From CAVYOE01 sp963770155 (GTDB taxonomy: Bacteria; Actinomycetota; Thermoleophilia; Solirubrobacterales; 70-9), in NCBI GenBank assembly GCA_963770155.1, contig CAVYOE010000001.1, forward strand, positions 1,984,001-2,048,000: DNA of 64,000 bases, in the 5' to 3' direction. The notes beneath the pieces are model-generated. The model had not been told where the DNA came from. It did no database searches and worked only from the letters and a program-made list of their open reading frames with translations. The position numbers were made by a program, and so were the translations under genes. Shown piece after piece: positions 32,838 through 39,600 of this stretch. Every line of letters starts with the position of its first letter. Position 1 is the stretch's first letter.

Positions 32838-32865
32838 GCTGCCGCTTCTCGTCCAAAGCGGCAGC
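32838..32865. repeat. Hairpin repeat, copy B
   Basis: A perfect 10-bp stem GCTGCCGCTT / AAGCGGCAGC closes an 8-nt loop CTCGTCCA. It lies between two divergent gene starts, an unusual place for a terminator. Its core is shared with copies A and C. Confidence 0.65.
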
Positions 32866-32908
32866 GCGCTGGCTAGCCGAGGTCGGGTCCCCAGATCGCG
32901 AGACTCTC

Positions 32909-33280
32909 ATGAAACGAATGGCTCCAGGCGGGTTTCGTGATTGCGTGCAATCTGATGAGCCCTCGAGAGGCACCCGGCGCGCCCTCGCTCTTCTCGGTGT
33001 GCCGGTCTTCGTAGGGTTGGCCTTCGTTTTTCTTATCTGGGCTGGTGTGAACTCTCAGCCCGTTGGCCGAGGGCCCTCGGAGTTACGACATGACATACAG
33101 CACTGGCTCACTCTCGCCGGAACGGCTGCCTTCCTTGCGGCAGCCATCTTGTCCGGCGTCCATGCGTTCAGAGGCGGAGCGGCAAAATGGATCGCAGTCG
33201 CGTCGATAGCCGCCGTCGCCTTGGCAGCCATTTGGGTAGTAGGCATGGAGACTTGGTGCACCGACTGCGGTCTCCCTTGA
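32909..33280 (+). CDS. Small membrane protein with two helices
   Basis: 123 residues from the ATG at 32909. Hydrophobic segments are LALLGVPVFVGLAFVFLIWAG and LTLAGTAAFLAAAILSGVHA, plus WIAVASIAAVALAAIWVV near the end. The C-terminus METWCTDCGLP holds a CxxC. Three helices are possible. No family is recognised. A longer frame to 32819 would cross hairpin B and is less likely. The start is uncertain because neither Shine-Dalgarno nor -10 hexamer is clear. Confidence 0.55.
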   Translation: MKRMAPGGFRDCVQSDEPSRGTRRALALLGVPVFVGLAFVFLIWAGVNSQPVGRGPSELRHDIQHWLTLAGTAAFLAAAILSGVHAFRGGAAKWIAVASIAAVALAAIWVVGMETWCTDCGLP

Positions 33281-33291
33281 CCCTTCAGTGC

Positions 33292-33317
33292 GCCTGCTCT
33301 TCGTCCTAAGCGGCATT
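33292..33317. repeat. Hairpin repeat, copy C (degenerate)
   Basis: CTGCT...AGCGG with a loop containing TCGTCC, between convergent genes. TCGTCC-t-AAGCGGCA aligns with copies A and B with few changes. The stem is weaker (about 5 bp including one wobble). Confidence 0.45.
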
Positions 33318-34152
33318 ACTGGACCGCGACCGAAACATCGGTAACAAGCCACTGATCACCTTGCCGGACGAGCCCCAGGTTACTTCCGACCTCTCCCTCC
33401 TCCTCCTCCTCCGCGGCCACGGCGAAGTCGCCCGCTCCCACTCCGTAGTCGAAGTGTCGGGTACCCGGGACGTCATAGGGGATGCCAGAGCTGAAACTGC
33501 CAACGTCATAGAGGCTGTTGCTGATCGCGAACTCGCACTTCTCTCGGAGAGATGCTCGGCGCGGCGGGGGCGGTGGGGTGAGGATCGGGGGGATCGTGGA
33601 TCGCTGGTATCGCTTCAAAACCTCAGCGGCCGATTTGAGCACGCTTGGCGCGAGCAGCGAGCACGCTTTCTCTCCGTCCTTTTCCTCAGCAGCCTCGACG
33701 TACTCATTCGCGGTGTCCTTCGCGCTCTCCGCCGCCTCCGTATCGGTGGCCGGTCCGTCGGGTCCAGGGAGAGGCCCGAGGAAATCGATTAGCCAGTCCC
33801 CGTCGCTTCGCTCCAGCACGTAGAGGTATTGGTTTGCGACATCGAAATCAACCATGATCACCGCGACGTGATCATCCGCGCCGACTGGTCCGAGCTCTGG
33901 CGGTGGGCTTGTGGCTGCCCCCGTTTTGTCCGCGGCGCAGTCCTCAGGGCTCTTTCCGGAAAACGCTGCGGCTTGCTCCTGGCCGGCATCGGTTAGGTAG
34001 CAGGCGGCGCTGCCATCCCCTTGGAAATACGAGGCAACGACCGACTGTACTTCTGCCTCGGTCGCGTCCGAAGTGCCGCCTTCGTCACCGCCGCAGCCGA
34101 CGAGCGAGCCAATGACCAGCCCGCTGAGGAGGAAGACAGAGGGTTTGAACAT
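33316..34152 (-). CDS. Putative lipoprotein with two repeated NTF2-like segments
   Basis: 278 residues. KPSVFLLSGLVIGSLVGC is a lipoprotein signal (lipobox SLVGC). Two halves look alike. VVASYFQGDGSAACYLTDAGQEQAA is followed by AVIMVDF; then ANEYVEAAEEKDGEKACSLLAPSVLKSA is followed by LGLVRQGDQWLVTDVSV. Each half starts with a helix and a conserved Cys and ends in strands, as in NTF2-like lipoproteins. A Pro run (TPPPPPRR) lies in the second half. The start is supported by TAGGTT 6 nt upstream. Function unknown. Confidence 0.7.
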   Translation of the reverse strand: MFKPSVFLLSGLVIGSLVGCGGDEGGTSDATEAEVQSVVASYFQGDGSAACYLTDAGQEQAAAFSGKSPEDCAADKTGAATSPPPELGPVGADDHVAVIMVDFDVANQYLYVLERSDGDWLIDFLGPLPGPDGPATDTEAAESAKDTANEYVEAAEEKDGEKACSLLAPSVLKSAAEVLKRYQRSTIPPILTPPPPPRRASLREKCEFAISNSLYDVGSFSSGIPYDVPGTRHFDYGVGAGDFAVAAEEEEEGEVGSNLGLVRQGDQWLVTDVSVAVQ

Positions 34153-34205
34153 TCGGTCAACCTACTCACGCAGCAGGCTGCCTGCGCTGGTCTCCCGCGC
34201 ATAGC

Positions 34206-34221
34206 CGCTTTCCATGCAAAG
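34206..34221. repeat. Short hairpin, copy D
   Basis: GCTTT-CCATGC-AAAGC lies between two divergent gene starts. The stem resembles copies A and B, but the loop differs. GCTTTCCATGCAAA is repeated inverted at 29529-29542. Confidence 0.4.
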
Positions 34222-34272
34222 CAGGACTACGCGCATGATCTCTGCGATCCACGCGAAATAGGGCCGCCGCCG

Positions 34273-34278
34273 TATCCT
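34273..34278 (+). promoter_or_regulatory. Putative -10 hexamer (TATCCT)
   Basis: TATCCT ends 9 nt before the ATG at 34288. It supports that start over an upstream extension that crosses the divergent gap. Confidence 0.5.
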
Positions 34279-34287
34279 TGCGAGCCG

Positions 34288-35982
34288 ATGGCAACGAGGC
34301 CCAAGTCGAAGCCGGCTGCCGCCGAGAGCGGGACCGAAACCGGTAGAGGCGGCGTCTCCAAGGACGCGGGCGACGAGCGGTTCATCGCGCCGGTCACCGG
34401 CCCCGACGAGGAACGCGTCTTCACCGACTCGGGGATCGAGATCAAGCCTCTGTACGAGGAGGAGGACGTCGGCCAGGGCCTGGAGGAACGGCTCGGAGAG
34501 CCCGGCGAGCCTCCCTTCACACGCGGCATCCATGAGCGCATGTACCGCGACCGGCTCTGGACCATGCGCCAATACGCGGGCTTCGCCTCCCCCGAGGACA
34601 CCAACGAGCGCTACCGCTACCTGACCGAGCACGGCTCGACCGGGCTCTCGATGGCGTTCGACCTGCCCACGCAGCTCGGCCGCGACTCCGACGACCCGCT
34701 CTGCCGCGGCGAGGTGGGGCGGACCGGCGTCCCGATCGACACGCTCGAGGACATGCGGATCTGCTTCGACCAGATCTCGCTGGCCGAGGTCTCGACCTCG
34801 ATGACGATCAACGCTCCCGCCGCGATCCTCCTACTCCTCTATGAGCTGGTCGGTGAGGAGCAGGGGGTGCCGTCCCAGGAGCTCCGCGGCACCGTCCAGA
34901 ACGACGTCCTCAAGGAGTACGTGGCCCGCGGCAACTACATCTATCCGCCGGAGCCGACCATGCGGCTGACCACCGACATCTTCGCCTACTGCGCCGAGAA
35001 CGTGCCGAAGTGGAACACGATCTCGATCTCCGGCTACCACATCCGTGAGAAGGGCTGTTCGGCGGTGCAGGAGGTCGCCTTCACCCTCGCCAACGCGATC
35101 GCCTACGTCGAGGCCGGCCTCGACCGCGGGCTCGACATCAACCACTTCGGCAAGCGGCTTGCGTTCTTCTTCAACTGCCACAACAACGTCTTCCAGGAGA
35201 TCGCCAAGTTCCGGGCGGTGCGCCGCATGTGGGCCAAGATCATGGGGGAGCGCTTCGGCGCCACCGACGAGAAGGCGAAGATGATCCGCTTCCACACCCA
35301 GACCGGCGGCGTCACCCTGCAGGCGCAGCAGCCGGAGGTGAACATCATCCGCGTCGCGCTCCAGGGCTTTGCCGCGGTCGCGGGCGGCACCCAGTCGCTG
35401 CATACGAACGGATTCGACGAGGCATTGGCGCTGCCGAGCGAGCGCTCGGCCCGGATCGCGCTGCGGACGCAGCAGGTCCTCGCGCACGAGTCCGGCGTCG
35501 CTGACACGGTCGACCCGCTAGCCGGCTCCTACTTCGTCGAGAGCCTCACCGACGAGATCGAGGAGCGCTCCTGGGAGCTGATGGACAAGGTTGCGCAGCT
35601 CGGCGGCTCAGTTCAGGCCCTCGAGTTCATCCAGAAGGAGATCGAGGAGTCGGCGCTCTCCTACCACGAGCGCTACCGCACCGGCCAGGACATCGTGGTC
35701 GGCGTCAACAAGTACGTCACCGACCAGGTCGACGACGTCGACATCCTCAAGGTCGACCAGGAGTCCGAGGACCGGCAGCTGGCGCGCCTCGAGAAGTGGA
35801 AGGCAGACCGTGACCAGGCAGCGGTCACCAAGCGCCTCGACGAGCTGCGCGATGTCGCCGGCGGCGAGGGCAACCTGCTGCCGCCGATCAAGGAGGCTCT
35901 CCGCGAGGGCGCCTCGATCGGCGAGGTCTGCGGCGCGATGCGGGACGTGTTCGGGGAGTACCGCGGGGGAGCCTTCTTCTGA
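34288..35982 (+). CDS. Acyl-CoA mutase large subunit (methylmalonyl-CoA mutase N-terminal type)
   Basis: 564 residues: a 60-residue polar lead, then the TIM-barrel domain of B12-dependent acyl-CoA mutases. Marks are [72 protein letters not shown] and [20 protein letters not shown]. The B12-binding domain is absent, so a separate small subunit must exist elsewhere. The Tyr in RQYAG is the methylmalonyl-CoA-type residue, but isobutyryl-CoA or related substrates cannot be excluded. It links to the carboxylase genes at 59-62 kb through propionyl-CoA. The stop overlaps the probable start region of the next gene. Confidence 0.88.
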   Translation: MATRPKSKPAAAESGTETGRGGVSKDAGDERFIAPVTGPDEERVFTDSGIEIKPLYEEEDVGQGLEERLGEPGEPPFTRGIHERMYRDRLWTMRQYAGFASPEDTNERYRYLTEHGSTGLSMAFDLPTQLGRDSDDPLCRGEVGRTGVPIDTLEDMRICFDQISLAEVSTSMTINAPAAILLLLYELVGEEQGVPSQELRGTVQNDVLKEYVARGNYIYPPEPTMRLTTDIFAYCAENVPKWNTISISGYHIREKGCSAVQEVAFTLANAIAYVEAGLDRGLDINHFGKRLAFFFNCHNNVFQEIAKFRAVRRMWAKIMGERFGATDEKAKMIRFHTQTGGVTLQAQQPEVNIIRVALQGFAAVAGGTQSLHTNGFDEALALPSERSARIALRTQQVLAHESGVADTVDPLAGSYFVESLTDEIEERSWELMDKVAQLGGSVQALEFIQKEIEESALSYHERYRTGQDIVVGVNKYVTDQVDDVDILKVDQESEDRQLARLEKWKADRDQAAVTKRLDELRDVAGGEGNLLPPIKEALREGASIGEVCGAMRDVFGEYRGGAFF

Positions 35983-36032
35983 GCACCGCGACCGAGGAGC
36001 TGCGCCGGGAGCTGGAGAGCCCGCCGCACTGG

Positions 36033-37736
36033 ATGTACCCGTGGGACCTGGGCGAGGGGCTCAGGGCGCCGATCCACAGCGAGGCGCTGCCGGAGATCCA
36101 CGAGACCCGGTTGGCGATGCTGGAGCCGGCGGTGCGCGAGGTGCTCGACGCCGCCGAGCACCCGGCGGTGATCGACCTTGCCTGCAACGAGGGCTGGTTC
36201 TCGCAGCGCATGCTCGACTGGGGCGCCGAGCGGGTGATCGGGATCGACATCCGCGAGGTCAACGTCCGGCGTGCTCGGCTGGTCGCCGAACGCCTCGGGA
36301 TCGGGTCGGACCGGCTTGAGTTCCGGCTCGGCGACGTCTATGAGCTCGACCCGACCGAACTCGGCGAGTTCGACGTCGTCTTGAACCTTGGGCTGATCTA
36401 CCACCTCGAGGACCCGGTCCGCGCGATGCGGATCTCCCGGTCGCTGTGCCGGCGGCTCTGTGTGATCGAGAGCCAGCTCACCCGGCAGAACTCCCCGCTT
36501 GCCTGGGGCCGTGGCGCCGAGCACACCGAGCTCGCGCCGGCCAGCTTCGCCGCCTACCCGGAGCCCGACGCCGACGAGAACCCGGTTGCCTCGGCCAGCG
36601 GAGTCATGAGCTTGATCCCGAACCGCGCCGCGGTCGAGCAGATGGCGCGCTCGGCCGGCTTCGGCCACGTCGAGATGGTCCCGCCCGACCCGACCCACCA
36701 GCCGTACTACCTGCAGGGGGACCGCGGCCTCTTCCTGGCCTGGGTGCCCGGACAGGAGCGCGCGGCAGTGACTGAAGAGGCGCAGGCCGAGCCCCAGCAA
36801 GAGCCCGCACCTGACCCCACGGCCGCCGCGAACCCCCGCCCGCGACCGCTGCGACCCCTCAGCGCCCTTTCAAAGATCGCGCTGGCCAGGCGGGTGCGCT
36901 CGAGCCGCAAGGTCGCCTCCCAGCTCCAGCGGGAGCTCGAGTCCGATCCCCCCTGGATGTACCCCTGGAAGATCGGCCCCGGCCGCACGGCGCCGATCCA
37001 CCACGAGATGCTCGCCTCGGTCCACGAGACCCGCAAGGAGATGATCGAGCCGCACGTGCGGGAGGCGCTGGCCGCGCGGCAGCAGATCGCGCCCGCGGCC
37101 GATCCGGGCACTCCCTCTTTCAAGCCAGCGGGAACGGAGAGCCCCCGGGCGATCGACCTCGCCTGCAATGAGGGCTGGTTCTCGCAGCGGCTGCTGGAGT
37201 GGGGGGCGGCGTCGGTCCTCGGTGTCGACATCCGGGAGGTCAACATCCGCCGCGCGCGGCTGATCGCGAACGAGTACGGAATCGACAGGACCCGGCTCGA
37301 GTTCCTCCAGTCGGACGTCTTTGACCTGCGGCCCACCCAGCTCGGCAAGTTCGACGTGGTTCTTTGCCTGGGGCTGATCTACCACCTCGAGGACCCAGCC
37401 GGCGCGATCAGGATCGCCCGCGAGCTCTGCGGCAGCCTCTGCGTGATCGAAAGCCAGCTCACCCGTCAGGTGGACCCGATCCCGTGGACCGCACAGGACG
37501 GTGCGGAGCGCGGCAGCTTCGCGGTCCAGCTCGAAAAGGACTCGGCGGTCAACCCGCTCGCCTCGCCCCCCGGCAGGATGAGCCTGATCCCGAACGCGGC
37601 GGCGATCGAAGAGATGGCCAGGGCCGCCGGCTTTGCGAGCGTCGAGCAGCTCACCCCGCCGCCGCTCGCGGATGTCCAGTACACGTCCGGGGACCGCGGC
37701 GTCTTCGTCGCCCGGGTCTCGCCTCCGGAGGTCTAG
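36033..37736 (+). CDS. Tandem-domain methyltransferase (two CmoB-like class I domains)
   Basis: 567 residues made of two near-equal copies. Copy 1 (to about residue 235) reads WMYPWDLGEG, VIDLACNEGWFSQRMLDWGAERVIGIDIREVNVRRARL and NLGLIYHLEDPVRA, then CVIESQLTRQ and MSLIPNRAAVEQMA. Copy 2 (from about 305) repeats each element: WMYPWKIGPG, AIDLACNEGWFSQRLLEWGAASVLGVDIREVNIRRARL and so on. A Pro-rich linker joins them. Both keep the SAM site. The conserved lead RELESPPHWMYPW extends upstream of the ATG to a CTG at 35979 overlapping the mutase stop (CTGA), so the true start may be non-AUG. Glycan O-methylation is likely by context. Confidence 0.85.
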   Translation: MYPWDLGEGLRAPIHSEALPEIHETRLAMLEPAVREVLDAAEHPAVIDLACNEGWFSQRMLDWGAERVIGIDIREVNVRRARLVAERLGIGSDRLEFRLGDVYELDPTELGEFDVVLNLGLIYHLEDPVRAMRISRSLCRRLCVIESQLTRQNSPLAWGRGAEHTELAPASFAAYPEPDADENPVASASGVMSLIPNRAAVEQMARSAGFGHVEMVPPDPTHQPYYLQGDRGLFLAWVPGQERAAVTEEAQAEPQQEPAPDPTAAANPRPRPLRPLSALSKIALARRVRSSRKVASQLQRELESDPPWMYPWKIGPGRTAPIHHEMLASVHETRKEMIEPHVREALAARQQIAPAADPGTPSFKPAGTESPRAIDLACNEGWFSQRLLEWGAASVLGVDIREVNIRRARLIANEYGIDRTRLEFLQSDVFDLRPTQLGKFDVVLCLGLIYHLEDPAGAIRIARELCGSLCVIESQLTRQVDPIPWTAQDGAERGSFAVQLEKDSAVNPLASPPGRMSLIPNAAAIEEMARAAGFASVEQLTPPPLADVQYTSGDRGVFVARVSPPEV

Positions 37737-37738
37737 CG

Positions 37739-38647
37739 ATGGCCGAGGAACACATCAGTTCCGCGGAGAGCAACGGCTCCGACGATTACGAGCTGACCGC
37801 GGAGCGCTTCGTCCCCGACCAGCAGCGGGGCGAGGTGATCGAGGCCGAGCACCTGGCGCGCTACGTGTGGGCATCCCAGTTTGCCTCGGGCCGAACCGTC
37901 CTCGACGCCGGCTGCGGACTCGGTTACGGCACGGCAATCATGGCGCGCGCCGGAGCGCTCGTCGCAAACGGCCTCGATGTCGATGCCGCGGCGATAAACC
38001 GGGCCCAGGAGCTGTTCGGGGACGTCGCCACCTTTGGCGGCGGTGACCTGATGAACCTCCCCCTGAGCCGCGATTCCTTCGACTTGGTCGTCTGCTTCGA
38101 GGCGCTCGAGCACATCGCCGATCCCGAGCGCGCCCTCGACGAGCTCGACCGGGTGCTCCAGGGCGAGGGAATCCTGATCGCCTCGTCTCCCAACCGCGGC
38201 GTCTATCCCGAGGGCAACCCCTTCCACCTGAAGGAGTACACGAGCGAGGAACTGGAGGAGACCCTGCGCAACCGGTTCAAGCACGTGCGGATCTGGCGCC
38301 AGAACGTGTATCTGGCCTCGGTGATCACCGACGACACCGGCTTCGTCGCCGAGGATCCCGAGGTCGAGGTCGCCGCCAGCCTGCGCAAGCTCGAGCCGCA
38401 GGCTCCCGGCGAGGAGATGATCACTCTGGCGATCGCGAGCGGTGCGCCGCTGCCCGAGGTCAAGAACATCGGGATGCTCACCGGCATGCTCACTTTGAAG
38501 ACCTGGGTCGAGGAGATCCTGATGTGGTCGGAGCGGGCGCGACGCGCCGAGGCCGAGCTGCTGCACGCCCGTGGCGAGGCGGGCCAGGCCGAGCGCATGC
38601 GCGACCTCGCCGAGCAGGAGCTGAAGGCGCTGCGCGAGGCGGAATAA
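37739..38647 (+). CDS. SAM-dependent methyltransferase with coiled-coil C-terminus
   Basis: 302 residues. A polar lead precedes RGEVIEAEHLARYVWASQFASGRTVLDAGCGLGYGTAIMARAGA, near-identical in pattern to the enzyme at 23504-24574. LPLSRDSFDLVVCFEALEHIADPERAL and SSPNRGVYPEGNPFHLKEYTSEEL follow. The C-terminal 50 residues form a charged coil (SERARRAEAELLHARGEAGQAERMRDLAEQELKAL). It lies 2 bp after the tandem-domain gene, and its TAA overlaps the next ATG. Confidence 0.85.
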   Translation: MAEEHISSAESNGSDDYELTAERFVPDQQRGEVIEAEHLARYVWASQFASGRTVLDAGCGLGYGTAIMARAGALVANGLDVDAAAINRAQELFGDVATFGGGDLMNLPLSRDSFDLVVCFEALEHIADPERALDELDRVLQGEGILIASSPNRGVYPEGNPFHLKEYTSEELEETLRNRFKHVRIWRQNVYLASVITDDTGFVAEDPEVEVAASLRKLEPQAPGEEMITLAIASGAPLPEVKNIGMLTGMLTLKTWVEEILMWSERARRAEAELLHARGEAGQAERMRDLAEQELKALREAE

Positions 38648-38892
38648 TGGGTGGCATGGACCTCGACGCGATGCTCGAGCGGCACGTGATCGTCACCGAG
38701 GCGTTGATTCGTGCGATCCATGATGGATTTGGCGAAACGAGCAATGGCTTCAGGGAGATCAGCGAGGCGGTGCGAGATGGTTTTGCGCAGCTGCAAGCCG
38801 AGATCGCAGACCAGCGCGAACAGATCCAGGCCAACACGCAGGCGATCCTGCGGGTTTTGGACCGGTTCCCGCCAGGCCCTCAGTCGGCCTGA
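38647..38892 (+). CDS. Small coiled-coil protein
   Basis: 81 residues from an ATG that overlaps the upstream TAA (TAATG), so translation is probably coupled. It is one long helix (ERHVIVTEALIRAIHDGFGETSNGF, AVRDGFAQLQAEIADQREQIQANTQAILRVL) with heptad spacing, ending in a Pro-rich tail. No catalytic feature. It may help assemble the coil-bearing methyltransferase encoded just upstream (inference). It overlaps the convergent glycosyltransferase gene by 13 bp. Confidence 0.65.
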   Translation: MGGMDLDAMLERHVIVTEALIRAIHDGFGETSNGFREISEAVRDGFAQLQAEIADQREQIQANTQAILRVLDRFPPGPQSA

Positions 38893-39596
38893 TCGACCGA
38901 TAGGGCCCGCGGCGGCCCCGTGCCCCACTTGCGGGCGAAGCGGACCTGGGCCTCGACCCAATCCTCGGGTTCGGTCATGGCCCGGATCTCGTGGTGGTGG
39001 ATGACGTCGATGTCGGCGACCTTGACCTTCATCCCGGCGGCGCGGGCCTGGAAGCAGATGTCCGCGTCGTAGCCGTGGAAGCCGGGGCCGAGGCTCTCGT
39101 CGAAGCGCAGGGTGCGAGTGGCCGCCGGGCTCAGAATCAGGATCAGGCCGTCGACGCTGTCGACGTCGCCGGAGCGGCCGACCGTCTCCAGGCGGAACTC
39201 CTCCTCCTTGTAGAGCGCGCGGCGCTGCGCGTCTCCCAGCAGCCACTCCCACTGCACCTGGCCGATCGCCAGGTCGCTCTCCCACCAGGCGATGCTGTGG
39301 ACGCCGATCCCGCCGATGACCCCGACCACGCCGACACCCGGCTCGACACATGCGGCACGGACCTTGTCGCGAAAGCCCGGGTCGGCGATCTCGACGTCTT
39401 GGTGGACGAGCACGGTCGCCTCGAGCTCGGGATTGCCACCGAGCCGGGCGAGGATCTCGTTGTAGGCCCGGAAGATGCAGCTCTGCCCGCGCGGTGTGAC
39501 GATCGCGTCGCCCGGCTCGAGTGAGCGCTCGATTCCCGGAAGCGCATAGGTCCGGTACTCATCCTCGGACGAGATCACGCAGCCGAAGCCGATCAT
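38880..39596 (-). CDS. GT2-like glycosyltransferase (Glyco_tranf_2_5 type)
   Basis: 238 residues and a paralogue of 27347-28027. IGFGCVISSEDEYRTYALPGIERSL, FRAYNEILARLGG, ATVLVHQDVEIADPGFRDKVRA and VIGGIGVHSIAWW are followed by VDSVDGLILILSPAA and ESLGPGFHGYDADICFQARAAGMKVKVADIDVIHHHEI. The HQD and YDADIC elements presumably hold metal and sugar nucleotide. It is last in the minus-strand operon that begins near 44.9 kb. Confidence 0.82.
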   Translation of the reverse strand: MIGFGCVISSEDEYRTYALPGIERSLEPGDAIVTPRGQSCIFRAYNEILARLGGNPELEATVLVHQDVEIADPGFRDKVRAACVEPGVGVVGVIGGIGVHSIAWWESDLAIGQVQWEWLLGDAQRRALYKEEEFRLETVGRSGDVDSVDGLILILSPAATRTLRFDESLGPGFHGYDADICFQARAAGMKVKVADIDVIHHHEIRAMTEPEDWVEAQVRFARKWGTGPPRALSVDQAD

Positions 39597-39600
39597 CGGC

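Noticed and set aside
29511..34221. Integron attC sites as an explanation for the intergenic hairpins
   Set aside because: The RYYYAAC/GTTRRRY core sites are absent and no integron integrase is in the window.
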